From Niebla homalea (taxonomy: Eukaryota > Ascomycota > Lecanoromycetes > Lecanorales > Ramalinaceae), in NCBI GenBank assembly GCA_019925105.1, contig JAHGAU010000016.1:682001-746000 (forward strand): DNA of 64,000 nucleotides. Direction: 5' to 3'. Under the pieces are notes generated by a model, which saw nothing but the letters and a program-made list of their open reading frames with translations, did no database searches and was not told the DNA's origin. Of the stretch, positions 1-10,479 are shown piece by piece. Each line of letters begins with the position of its first letter. The first letter of the stretch is position 1. A program made the translations under genes and the position numbers.

Positions 1-286
1 AGGCATGAGCATTTCCAAGCTTGCAATATCAACTTGCTCAACATGCTTACCATCTAATGGCCTGGTTTTGAACCTCGCCATTCTGGTCGTCCAGAGTTTG
101 AATGAGGCCATCGATGATTTTTGCGGAGCTGTGATAGTCACCAGAAAGAAAAGTTTGAGCACCCGCGTTCAAGAGACTGTAGAGGTCATTCAAAGACATG
201 TAACGAAAGTCTGCATCTGCGTCGTTCAGCTTTGGGAGAAGGGCTAGACATTGTTGAGGTGTTGGAGCTGCGGTTGGAGGCGCCAT
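1..286 (-). CDS. CAND1 (cullin-associated NEDD8-dissociated protein), N-terminal exon, partial
   Basis: The first coding exon runs from the ATG at 286 down to 51. It ends in a strong GTAAGC donor at 50-45, and the gene leaves the window on the left. The N-terminus contains the HEAT-repeat start typical of CAND1/TIP120, with the hallmark motif DGLIQTLDDQNGEVQNQA. Known role: CAND1 binds un-neddylated cullin-RBX1 and exchanges substrate receptors of SCF-type ubiquitin ligases, in nucleus and cytosol. An AG at 20-21 would give an in-frame junction (R-C-L), as in the family, but that intron would be only 31 nt, so the true acceptor may lie outside the window. Only about 79 residues of a protein of more than 1200 are visible. 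Confidence 0.8.
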
Positions 287-824
287 GGTGAATGCACGCA
301 GTATTTAGAAGGAGAGAGTTCGAAAAGTCAAGGGTGATCACGATAGAATCATGGCGACTCGAAAAATGACGAGCTTTACAAGGGAATCCCAAACACCAAA
401 CGATGACAGTGCTTCAATTTGTAGGTAGCAACACCCTCTAAATCACTTCAAAGTGGATCTTCTTCAGCCACACTTGAGAGGTACCCCGCTGCGTGACTTC
501 AGCTAGCTCAGTGATTGTTGATCAAGTTGGATGTTACGTCCTGGCATGAGCTTCATTACGGAATACAGCCGTTTCCCCAAGCGCGTCATAATATGATACC
601 TTAGGTTTTACAAGGTTGTTAATCGCTATCACTTAGCAAAGGACTAGCTTCAGGGCTGCAAGCGGTATTTCTTATTTTCTCTTGGAGCTGGCGGAAGCTA
701 CTTCCATACGCTTTTGCTTCTTCAGTTGAGTTACTTCCAAGTTGCGTATGAGTCTTGTGCTTGTGTTGTCAGGAACTGGTAGCCAAGCAAAATAGGTCTT
801 CACCGGACCCGCAATTGTGTTGCA
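287..824. promoter_or_regulatory. Divergent intergenic region (CAND1 / mitochondrial protein)
   Basis: The starts of the leftward CAND1 gene and the rightward mitochondrial-protein gene flank these 538 bases, so both promoters must lie here. I see no clear TATA element and no reading frame that looks coding. Confidence 0.5.
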
Positions 825-1859
825 ATGGCCTTTCCTCCCATCTCAGCAAGATGGGCGTCCTGCTTCTTCAAACAGTCAATCCGAGCCACAAGAGCTCCCA
901 TTGCTAGACGCAGCGCACAGCAAATACAAAGAAGATCTTATGCGAGTGAAGGAGGAGGGCCACACGATTCCCATAAACGTGGTAGCGACCTGCCTTGGTA
1001 AGCTCGGCCAAGTGCTTGATTGACCAATCAGTGTGAAACGCCTTGATCCTTCTCAACATGAATGATTGCAAGTCTGGGCATCTACGGCCAGTGACAACTG
1101 AATAGATGGCATGTCTAATCTGTAGCAATAGGGCAATCACATCAGTCGTTGTGACTTTACCTTGTTTATGGTACCTGGTACAACCTCAATTACACGCCAA
1201 GGAGCATGGTGGACATGGCCACGAGGAGCACAGCGAGCATAGTGAAGAATCTCATGAGGGATCAGAGGAAGGGGGAGGTGCTGCTGAGGAGAGCGAGCCT
1301 GAGGAGAAAGCGCAAGAGGATGAAGAGTCTCAGAACGCGGGCGCTGATGGGCAACAACAAGAAGAGCAAGACGAACAAGGTGGGGACCAAAGTGCAGATG
1401 ACTCCGATTCAAGTGGCGGACCAGGCCAGGATACACCAGAGACTTCGGAAGATGAAGGTTCAGATGATGAATCCAGTGAAGGCGGGAAGGTTACCAGGAA
1501 CAACAATACCGTCGTGACATATCCAGATGCCAAAGGCGGAATCAAAAAGAGACATCAAAGTAACAACGCAAAAGTGTTGGGGAAGGCAGATAGCGAAGAG
1601 CAAGATCCAGAGAATGAGGACATGGTGAGAGATTTGGTCCTCACTTGGCAAGATATTCTAATCATGAGCATAGGGTGCGTCTTCTAAGAGTGCCGGTGAT
1701 CGGACGACACAATCAGGCAAACAAGAGGGCCTCTCGAATACAGACACCAAGCATTCGGTCGACATCACGAATGATCCAGACAAGAGCAAGAAAGCAGAGG
1801 GAGTGCCGGAAACTGCCAAATTAAAGGGCACCGTAGATCCTTATCGACCAGCACGATGA
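825..1859 (+). CDS. Conserved fungal mitochondrial acidic single-pass membrane protein (283 aa)
   Basis: Exons are 825-997, 1132-1624 and 1674-1859, totalling 852 nt with consistent phases. The N-terminus (residues 1-45) is rich in Arg, Ser and Ala with no acidic residues and ends RRSYASEG, a mitochondrial presequence. One membrane segment follows (AITSVVVTLPCLWYLV, about residues 59-74). Then comes a His-rich stretch (HGGHGHEEHSEHSEES) and a long Glu/Asp/Gln/Ser-rich tail. The tail ends in a block I recognise from many ascomycete hypothetical proteins: SGKQEGLSNTDTKHS, then NDPDKSKKAEG and VPETAKLKGTVDP. The topology suggests an inner-membrane anchor with an acidic soluble tail. Function is not known to me. 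The first exon reads in a different frame from the middle exon and only the spliced form makes sense. Confidence 0.8.
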
Positions 1860-3276
1860 GTGACACTAGAGAAGCTGCTTTGGACTGATGGGTTGAAAGA
1901 AAATCAAGAAGCGGATACATTCTGCAGCAGATAACCATAATTCGATCATATGATGGACACTGTGCTTTACAAGGAAGATATTGTTCCATTTCAGATGCAT
2001 GATAACAGCATGCGTAGTGTGAGGGTCCTGTTCTTGAATTTGCGACCGCAAGTCATCAAAAGTTGCAGAATCTTTGACTCCGACCTCTGTACCGGTTTCA
2101 AATTGATAGATCTTCTTGTATATTCGGAGTCAATGATTAATCATGGATTACAATGGGCCATTGCAATTTCGCTGCTTGGCCTGCATTGTTCTGACACCCG
2201 GGCCTTGACTTTTACTTCTGATAGTACCTTGTAAATTTGACGGATGTCTCCTTTCCCATCAGATCATCATGGCGGCTGCTTTGGCCCCAAGGCTTCGGTC
2301 CGGGCGGACCATCTCATCTCAATTCAACCCATGCGCATATCTCAAATTACCCGAATTGGGAGGAGAAAGCTAATACGCCTAAGCAAATCTCGTTCAGCAC
2401 AAGCCGCGAATAGTTATCGAAGGGTAGCTCAGGGGCGGTTGCTTGATATATATCCAAAGTTCCAAACAGAAGCGAAGAAGCAACGATAATGATAACGGCG
2501 CCGAGGTTCTCGCTAAAAACCGCCCAAGTTCATTTAGTTTTGCATCGGAATGAATTTGATGTTTCTGGACCACGTGAGCCACAAGAGTAGTAGATTGATG
2601 GTAACTTCCACCTACCAAAAGTAAGTCGGCGATCGCCATCTTGAAAGGGAAGCTCGATGCATGTCGAGGCGATCAGGGACCCTCAAGCTTCCATACGCCG
2701 CACACTGTTCGGTTATGTGTCCGAGGTTCAATGATAACAAGATCTTGCCATGGCCACATTGCACCGGGTCTTGGTGGGCTGGTGGCCTCGTGCTTTAGCT
2801 GCAGGAACAAGTTTAAATGGCCGAACAGTCCAATACACTATCACGCAGAACATCTTTCCCCTCGTTTTCCTATGATAGATCAGATTTTCACCGCGATCAT
2901 CCCGTCCCTTAGCGGGCAATCTCCACTGTTGGTCAAAGTGGGATAGCTACGAAGGTAACATCTCATTTCTCACCTGACATCAATAATCAGTCGCGAGGTA
3001 GGTGGTATGAAGCGGCCAAAGCTTGCTATGAATATGTCTTTCGTGCCACATTGGTCTCATCCTCTTTGGTTGCGCCTCTGTTGTTGTTTGACTCCTGACA
3101 TTTGGCCACTCCTTCTGTTGAACAATACACCTATGCAATACTATGTCAGGCGATGGCTTGTGATATGTATAGGTATCACGTGTCAGAACTCTGTCCCATT
3201 GATCCTTTCTTCCTGACCTCATGTGATTGATCCGATGGGTTCGACGTATTGCAATTCGACTTGAGCAATCCCCTGC
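1860..3276. other. Intergenic, no gene seen
   Basis: These 1417 bases hold only short overlapping reading frames with no recognisable domain. A near-perfect palindrome lies at 2297-2310 (GGTCCG-GG-CGGACC) and could be a zinc-cluster factor site. Confidence 0.4.
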
Positions 3277-4572
3277 ATGATGCCCTCACTCCTCTTCTAC
3301 AAACGCCCACCAAAAGTTCCCAAGCCGGAGGGGCCGCTCACAGAATGTAAAGGCCCGCTGGGCAATCGAGACTGCAGCAAGACCTCCATCCCTCCTGAGT
3401 TGTCGTTCGAGAACGTCATTTGCAACAAATGCATGCCCCCATGCTCTCTCCAAGACTTCCTCGACTACTTACTATATGTCTCCCATGACGTGGAGATTTT
3501 GCAGTTCTATCTATGGATGATCGACTACTTCCATCGCTTCCAACAGGTAGCCATGGCAGAGAGGGCTTTATCGCCAAGATGGAGGGGCCATGCGCCACCA
3601 ATCAGGGAGCAAAACGGCCATAGGATGATAGGAGCCCATGACGCCGACATGCAAAGTGAAGACTTCTCCGACTGCTCCACCTGGGGTGCGGAAATGTCCG
3701 AATTCACCGACGAGTACAGTCGAACTCTGGATGACATCAAATTTTCCGTTTCACCCGTCAAGTCGCAGCCAAAGGCCGATCAGCTCGTGTGGTATCCCAC
3801 CGAAGCCCAACCATTTCGGCAAGAAATATCCAGAATAGTCAACCACTATATCCTGGCTGGAAGCCCGAGGCAACTCAACCTATCTCATAATGACCGGGCA
3901 ACCGTGCTCAGGGCGCTCGAATATACCACTCATCCCTCCGCACTACGTCCTGTGAAACGTATGTTGGACTGGACCCTCCGAGCGCAATCGCATCCCAACT
4001 TTGTCCGATGGTCGATCTGTAACAACAACAGACAGTGGACCCGGGCCTTACGGGCTTTCGCTGTGATGAATGTCATGATCGGATTCGCTGTCGCTACTGT
4101 ATTGATCCTATCTCATGCCTCGCGATACTGGAGGATATTCGCCGCGTTGGAATGGTGGTTTGGCATAACGAACATTATCGCAGCTTCCCAGGGCCTGTGC
4201 GTACTCCTGCATCGGATGCACACCCGCCAGTACCACGCTTGGGAAACCAAAGATGTCGGCGTGAGCGATGAGGAGGCAATTTTGAAGAGCGAATCTGCGT
4301 GCAATGTCAGCTATGAAAGCGTGAGATCGCAATGGCCGGTCAAGATGGAGGTCTTTGGAGCAGCAAATAACTACAGTGGAGAAGCATGGGTCAGCTCGTA
4401 CGCGAAGAAACCCTGGTACAAGAAGCTACTCGAGAAGAGAATCAAAGTTCATGAGACTGGACTTAGCTCGATCCAAAATCGCATGATTCGGCAGGCTGAA
4501 GCATGGGCCCTCATTATCACGATACCCCTCACGGTTGCTTTCGTAGCGATACCGAACGCGAATCTGTTTTGA
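3277..4572 (+). CDS. RGS-domain protein with C-terminal membrane segments (431 aa)
   Basis: Single exon with tandem ATG ATG at the start. Residues about 55-250 resemble an RGS (regulator of G-protein signalling) fold split by a variable insert. The first part contains CSLQDFLDYLLYVSHDVEILQFYL. The second contains HYILAGSPRQLNLS, a run RALEYTTHPSALRPV and the terminal helices. After it come two hydrophobic stretches (about 258-278 and 288-312) and a third at the extreme C-terminus (409-429). RGS proteins speed GTP hydrolysis on G-alpha subunits; a membrane anchor would keep it near the receptor. Fungal relatives include RgsD- and Rax1-type proteins, and I cannot say which subgroup this is. Two Cys pairs near the start (CNKC and CKG...C) are a family feature. 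Confidence 0.75.
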   Translation: MMPSLLFYKRPPKVPKPEGPLTECKGPLGNRDCSKTSIPPELSFENVICNKCMPPCSLQDFLDYLLYVSHDVEILQFYLWMIDYFHRFQQVAMAERALSPRWRGHAPPIREQNGHRMIGAHDADMQSEDFSDCSTWGAEMSEFTDEYSRTLDDIKFSVSPVKSQPKADQLVWYPTEAQPFRQEISRIVNHYILAGSPRQLNLSHNDRATVLRALEYTTHPSALRPVKRMLDWTLRAQSHPNFVRWSICNNNRQWTRALRAFAVMNVMIGFAVATVLILSHASRYWRIFAALEWWFGITNIIAASQGLCVLLHRMHTRQYHAWETKDVGVSDEEAILKSESACNVSYESVRSQWPVKMEVFGAANNYSGEAWVSSYAKKPWYKKLLEKRIKVHETGLSSIQNRMIRQAEAWALIITIPLTVAFVAIPNANLF

Positions 4573-5578
4573 GTTCGCATATCTGGGAGGAAGGCTGTCA
4601 CGCATAGCCTGGGGCCGGATAGAGGCATGAACGGCGTCAAGGGATACAATAGCAAACTCATCGGACGGATGCTCTATACGACATAATAATGACCATTACC
4701 GTTTTCATTGTTGACTGCATTGCTGGCTGGCCTGCCGGACACACAATATCACCTTCTTCCAGGGGGAATGAGTTTGGGATGAACATCAAGGCCTTGCATT
4801 ATGACAGGCACCCATATCGCTGTATGTACGACCCCTGGAGGACCATCATGAAGCACAGAGGCACGAAGAAGGAAGCAGAACGGTGAAGCGCTGTACACTG
4901 CAGCAAACGAACAGACCATTAAAATGTATCCATGACTTGTAACTTTGATTACTTCCGATCGACACCAGTTCAATGTATATAGACCACGGAGAAGCCAATC
5001 AACCAGGCAATTACGTTCACTTGGCTCCATGATATCCTTACCTCTTGCAACCCTTTCTCAGCGTCAAGCTCCGCCGCTTAATTAGACCATTCTGCGAGGT
5101 GCGAGATACTGGGAAGCAGTAATAATAATGCATTATGCTTTCTCAACGGTTTCCCTATCGTTCTTGGCGAGCGTGACAGCGCTTAACCAATACCGTCACA
5201 CTGCTTAGCCCTGCAAGCAAGCACCAATGAGCTGCTGTTTCTCATCACCAAGAAGTCGTAAATCCCTGTACTTGCATTGGCCATGTCTGGCATCGTCCGT
5301 TCCCTAGCTGTCTACCGCGCCTCAGTGTCGAAAGTGTTTCATGAGCCCCCTTGCCCAATACGAATACCACATCTGGGGACAATATCTACTCTATCGCGAC
5401 GTCCTGGTGGTACTGCACGACAACCAGTATTGCTGCTGCTTCTGGTCTAAACGCCTTTGACGATCAAGAATTGGGCAGCACGGCCCTCGAATTGCGACGA
5501 GCGATAAAGTAGGAGCTCCACTCACGACAACTCCAGACTCCTGAGCTTGGAAGGGTTGCGGCCCGTCTCTCCAATCCA
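4573..5578. other. Intergenic between RGS and PLAC8 genes, no gene seen
   Basis: These 1006 bases contain only short frames without family resemblance. They must include the RGS 3' UTR and the promoter and 5' UTR of the PLAC8 gene. Confidence 0.4.
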
Positions 5579-6700
5579 ATGGCTTCATCAACCATTCCCT
5601 CTCGCCCTGCTCCACGCCTCCAAATGTCCAACACTGCAGGCTCCTCCCGGCAACAACAAGACCGGTTCTCGTGGGATGAAACACTGCAGGAGATGCAGCG
5701 CCAACCATACCCGGCGCCCAGCCCAACAAATTCCACCATCGAAGAGTCTCCCATCAGTCCTGTCTCTCCCAGTAACGGTCTTCCCAGCTATGACGGGCAT
5801 CACAACGCTCGTAGCACCCCGCTACCAGATGAAAAGGCGATAGAGGCAAATATACAAGCTCCTCCAAGCAGGATGCATCCTGCCTATAGTGCCCCAATTG
5901 CCGAGCAACCTGGCCTAGCTTCGCGGCAAACGACGATGCCAACTGCTCCACCCGACTCCATGAATGCGGACCCAGCCCCTCAAGATCCCTCAGAATCACC
6001 TGGCCCCTTACCCGTCAAAAAGCATGAGAACGGCTACGCAATGACGCCGTTGACAAACTCAATAACTTCACCACAGCCCTCGAAATATGCCATCGAAGGC
6101 CCCGACGCTTACAATCCGCGCGCATTACAAGGACCCAATATCAGCACAGCCAACCACCGGCCAGGACAGGTGGCACACCCAAATTCAACCATTGATTCGA
6201 ATTGGAAGCATGGCATGTGTGAGCCGGACACTCTGTGCTGCATCGGCTCCTTCTGCCCCTGTTTTCTGTACGGCAAGACGATGTACCGACTCAGCAGAAG
6301 ATCCGAAAAGAAGGATCCAACGGATCTTCTAGGCTACGAAAGCTGCAATGTCAGTTGTGGCTTGTTTGCAATTGGGTGCGGGTTTCAAGGTTTGTCCAAC
6401 CCCTTTCTTTTCTACAGTGACTTGGCAAGCGAAGAATGCCGGCTAACGGCACACACCTTCATAGGCATTCTAGCAGCCATCCACCGTACTCGTATAAGAA
6501 AGATCTACAAGATAGACGGGTCGTTTGGGACGGACTGTCTCAAGGCATGCTACTGTTGCTGCTGTATTGTCGCTCAAAACGAGAGGGAAGTCAAAGAGCG
6601 GGAGGAGCTGATCAGGCAGCACGCTGGTCCCTCGACTGGAGCCTATTTAGCTCCGACAGGGGATATGATTTATGCGCCACCACCAAAGTCAGGCACGTAG
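5579..6700 (+). CDS. PLAC8-family cysteine-rich protein (about 348 aa)
   Basis: Exons are 5579-6389 and 6465-6700. The intron 6390-6464 (GTTTGT...CTAAC...ATAG) is 75 nt, a multiple of three, so the reading frame stays open through it. Removing it restores the family run FQGILAAIHRTRIR. Residues 1-200 are low-complexity Pro/Ser/Gln and probably disordered. The C-terminal PLAC8 (DUF614) domain starts at the W of SNWKHGMCEPDTLCC and continues through CPCFLYGKTMYRL, the CG...C block and GSFGTDCLKACYCCCC, ending in the Q-N-E-R-E motif. PLAC8 proteins are linked to cell size, metal handling and membrane association in plants and animals; no function is established for this fungal subgroup. A basic tail follows the domain. 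Confidence 0.85.
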   Translation: MASSTIPSRPAPRLQMSNTAGSSRQQQDRFSWDETLQEMQRQPYPAPSPTNSTIEESPISPVSPSNGLPSYDGHHNARSTPLPDEKAIEANIQAPPSRMHPAYSAPIAEQPGLASRQTTMPTAPPDSMNADPAPQDPSESPGPLPVKKHENGYAMTPLTNSITSPQPSKYAIEGPDAYNPRALQGPNISTANHRPGQVAHPNSTIDSNWKHGMCEPDTLCCIGSFCPCFLYGKTMYRLSRRSEKKDPTDLLGYESCNVSCGLFAIGCGFQGLSNPFLFYSDLASEECRLTAHTFIGILAAIHRTRIRKIYKIDGSFGTDCLKACYCCCCIVAQNEREVKEREELIRQHAGPSTGAYLAPTGDMIYAPPPKSGT

Positions 6701-8885
6701 GAGGCGAAAGGCGAAGATCATTCTGCTAGATCAGTGAATACCGAGTTCCATGTGACGGCAAACGACGTGACATGCACCATCTACAAGAGGCCCAAAAGCA
6801 GACATCACTGAACTGGTCAAGGCTGAAAGGCAGGCTGCTGTGCGTAGGTGAGTTCTAAAAGGGGTCCATGATCAGTACTCAGGTTCTCCGTCCGAGCCAG
6901 CTGATTCCAGCTGATACCAAAGGAAGAGCATGGGCAAATGGCGTTCGGGCAATCGCGTCGTCCAAGTAGTCATGAATGGATCTTGCTGCAGGATGCTCCC
7001 TGAATTTACATTTCCGATCAACTAGCCTGTCTTGAAGCTAGCGGACGATCAATGGAAATCACGATCTGGCTCACTGGTGGGCTACATCTGATGCTTCTAC
7101 AATCTTTGCGAATCGGGTACACTCGACAGGCCTGGAAGAATGCTCACCGATGGTCTAGCACCTAAGACCTGGGACGTCGGGTTGTGAGCCAGCTATTCTT
7201 GGCGCTTTCAGGATGTATCTCTACCAGCTATCTACACATAGTGCTCTCACGACATGCTTCCATAAGCCATCGATCTCCAGGGCTCTCCGAATATGCGTCT
7301 ACGAGTCTCCCTAACCTGAGGCCCCAGGTCTTTCGCTAGGAGCCTCTTGCAGCTCAAGCTCTCGGCCTGTTAGCTTGTGAGCCGATGATAGTTGTGCCTC
7401 CCAGGGTTCTGGTCTACTAGCGAACGAGACCTTGGACACAAGAGAATGGGCTGTGAGCAAGTTATGGCTGATGCTTTCACGCTGTTACTTTGTGGGCCGT
7501 TGATACCTAAGGCTCTCAGGCTGTATGTCTAGGGTACAGTCTTGAGGCTATCCAATCACATGACTGTGAGTCCTTGGCAGTTAAGGCTCTCAGGAGATCT
7601 GTCTCCAGGCCAGTAATATGTGAGGCTCCCGGGGTTTTGTTCAACGGGCTATTTCTACCTGAGATTTCCCAAATACGAATTCATGTGCTTGTCCCGCCTA
7701 CGATCCAAGCCATGAAATTTTCAGCCATTTACACCACAGCCTTTCAGGCAGTTAGTTTGCAAGCACGTCCTACTGGAGGCTCACCAGCAGATTTTCGATC
7801 CGATGCGGCTCGATTTTCACCGTTCAACAATGCACGTTGAAATCTGCTATCACGCCGATGGCCAACCATAAACAATGATACAGTAAAATTGAATGCAAGG
7901 CCAAGGACAGGGAGACTGATTGCCTGCGAATGTACCCCCACAGAGCTGCCTGCAGTCTGTGGGCTTGGGAAAAGATCTGCATCACTTCCTCACATTGCTC
8001 TGAACGGGCTCATACTGTTTCTTGCACCTTTTGCTCCACACTTCGAGTCAGGGAATCATCTCGTATCGGTGAATGATGAATCATACAGAAGCCATACCCT
8101 CAAGCGCTCCCATTAAAAGGAGAGACTGAGCTCTCGACTGCATCCAGCATTTCATGACTTCTGGGGAGTGCATCATGGGAAAGAACCCTTTCCCACATAA
8201 ACCCATGGTCTGGACTACCGAAGATGTGGCCGGACGCCCCTCTCTGTGCCCCCTCCTAACTTACTCGACAGTGGTCTGCGGAAGGCACTGGGTTGTTTAG
8301 CCATCAAACGCGGGTCTCCCGTCAGCTGGTAAAGCGGTCTTGGTCCTCACAATTGGTCCATGGAATATGTTGCAGCCTCGAGAGTCTCATTAGAACGGCT
8401 CAATGTGAGATGTTATGTTGGCTCTGGCGATTAGGCAGACAGACGGATCTTGAGGAAGACGGCATTTCTGTCCTGCGGACCTGGTGATGAGCAGCTCCTT
8501 CTGACGAACTAGGGAGGGAAGGATGATGATGGGAGGGGCTAAGAGATGCAGAGGGCAAAGTCAAGGATGGTTCCACCCTAATTTGGAAAGGATGTTAGGT
8601 GGATGCTAGGATGGGTGATGTCTAGGGGTAAGATAGGACAGGTTAGACAAGTATCGCAGAATGAAAAGGAGCCAAGGCAGGTATCACAGAATGGACGATA
8701 CCCCAGTAGTATTCAACTTCCTCCTGAATGGATATTCATCACCTAATCTCCACAAATTATCGACTCTTTCCCAGCATCCAACCCTACAATCCTACAACCC
8801 AATCACGCCCCCCCGTCTCCACGGCTACAACAACCCTCTCCCAAACCCCCCTCTCTTCCCTTCCTATACAGCACACCACAGCCAC
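6701..8885. other. Long intergenic region with degenerate repeats
   Basis: These 2185 bases lack a convincing gene. The centre (about 7180-7640) holds a diverged minisatellite, annotated separately. Reading frames further right are short and overlap on several strands. The last 200 bases form the 3' flank of the leftward secreted-protein gene. Confidence 0.4.
7184..7645. repeat. Degenerate minisatellite-like repeat
   Basis: A motif of the form TGTGAGCC-N(about 12)-GGCTCTCAGG-N(5)-TGTCTAGG recurs with heavy divergence. Copies begin at about 7184, 7375, 7452, 7491, 7565 and 7619. Spacings of 39 and 74-77 suggest a basic unit near 38 bp with lost or scrambled copies between. The clearest pair is at 7509 (AAGGCTCTCAGGCTG) and 7583 (AAGGCTCTCAGGAGA). 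No coding frame runs through it. Confidence 0.5.
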
Positions 8886-10013
8886 TCAATCCGTCTGCAC
8901 ACCCTCCGGCCTCCCCAGCCCCTGGCCCCCCAGCGAGAGGGTCCCATTCCCCACCTCCCCAACCCTCGCCGTACCGTTCACCACACCGTTTCCCCGCCCA
9001 CCATACGCACTCGCCGGCATCATCGGATTGTTGTTGACATCATTCATGTACGCATTCAAGCGCTTCTCCCACTGGTCGGCCCCGCTCGCCCAGACCCAGA
9101 TCACGAGCACGGGCGATGTGGAAAGGGCTGTATACACCGGGGGAATTGTGGAAAGTCAGCTAGTTACCAAACGAGGAATTCACAGGAGGAAAGGGGGGTG
9201 GTTATTTCGGCGAGGTAGGGGGCGGTAGGTAGGGAGATTAGGGACGCTGGGAAGGGAGAAGAGGAAAGGGAGGGCTAGAAAGCAGGGAAGAAGGGTTCTA
9301 CCAAGGAAGAATGGGTATGGGGAAAGGGGGAATGAATGGAGGAAGGTTGGGGGGGGGGGGAGGAGAACGTACAGCTCTCGATATACAGCTCGCCTCCGCT
9401 GCGGGCGGGACCGTCCAGACAGGTTCCCATCAGAGTCTGGGCGGAGGCCTGGACGCTGCGCCAGGAGGAGATGTCCATGCCGAAGCCGGCGCCCGTGGTG
9501 GGGTTGCGCCATTTCATGAGGCCGATGGAGCAGGTTTCTAGGATAGGGAGGAGGAGGAGGCTCCCCGAGATTAGTTTTTTTTTGGAGAGAGAAGGGGGGG
9601 AAAAAAGGAAAGTAGAACAGTGATGGATGGGAGGATGAAGGAGGGTTTTGGGATCGCGAGTTTGTCAAGATTGGTGATGGAAGAAAGGGGAGGGAGAGGG
9701 GGACAAGCCCACTCATGGTGAAGATCTTGGGAAGCTGGACAGGCCCGGCAGCGGATGTCTGAACGATCTCGGGCCAGGTCCCATCATCCTCCACGTTGTA
9801 TTGCTGTTCCACGAAGGCTCGCGAGCTGCTGGTTCCGAGTGGGGGGATGATTCTGTCGAGGAGAGCGTGGCACTCCCTGCTCTGGGGTTTGCCAAAGATG
9901 TTCGGATCGCACAAAGATCGTGGTGGGGCACCATGCACACAGGGAGGGATCCACCAAGTAAGAAGGAGGGTCAGGAAAGGGAGGGAAGCTCTCGGAGTGG
10001 AACTCTGCTTCAT
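8886..10013 (-). CDS. Small secreted cysteine-containing protein, paralogue A (235 aa)
   Basis: Exons (minus strand) are 10013-9713, 9537-9373 and 9127-8886, together 708 nt. The N-terminus is a signal peptide: charged start, then SLPFLTLLLTWWIPPCVHG, cleavage near AP-P. The mature part has four Cys in the order LCDPNIFGKP, ECHALL, KTCSIGLM and GTCLDG, with motifs FVEQQ, LPKIF and RSGGELYI between them. I recognise the general type as a fungal extracellular protein without a named domain. Introns are 175 and 245 nt, unusually long here, and contain homopurine/homopyrimidine runs including 12 consecutive G on the plus strand at 9349-9360. Donors are GTGGGC and GTACGT. The gene is head to head with paralogue B, which has the same intron positions and phases. 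Role unknown; an apoplastic or effector-like role is only speculation. Confidence 0.75.
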
Positions 10014-10479
10014 CGTGGGCGGTGGTGGTGCTGCGTTCTGCGAAAAAAGGTCATGGAGGAGATCCTGCGTGCACAGATCCTAGATGAGGACCATACCTTG
10101 TTTCACCACTCGCGCGACATGTATGGGCCTGTGTTGCGGGAGAATGATGAGCATCTTCCGATTTCACTGGTCGTGTGTCTCTCGGGGAATACATCGTGAC
10201 GTGCGCGTGTCTTTGTGCAGAAGCGATCTGCCGCGATTTGGGGGAGGCGAGCGATATTCGGCTGAACAGATACTCCCATCAAGGGGGAAATTTGTGAGTC
10301 AGCAGCTGCAGGCCAGCTTGGGGTCGCTTGCACTGCCTCTGTTTGACTTTGGACGCGCTTGTGGGAGATTCTTGCTGGCTGAGGTCTTGTGAGAATGGCT
10401 TTAGCCAGCTCTTCTCCCAAGTACGAAGGGATTTTCTGCTTTCCGAAGCCAACCTGGGGTTCCTTTGCAGAGTCCAAAA
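10014..10479. promoter_or_regulatory. Shared upstream region of the divergent secreted-protein pair
   Basis: These 466 bases separate the start codons of paralogues A (leftward) and B (rightward). Both promoters must lie inside, so co-regulation is possible. An open frame on the minus strand (10103-10567) crosses the region but does not resemble either protein and starts inside gene B. Confidence 0.5.
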
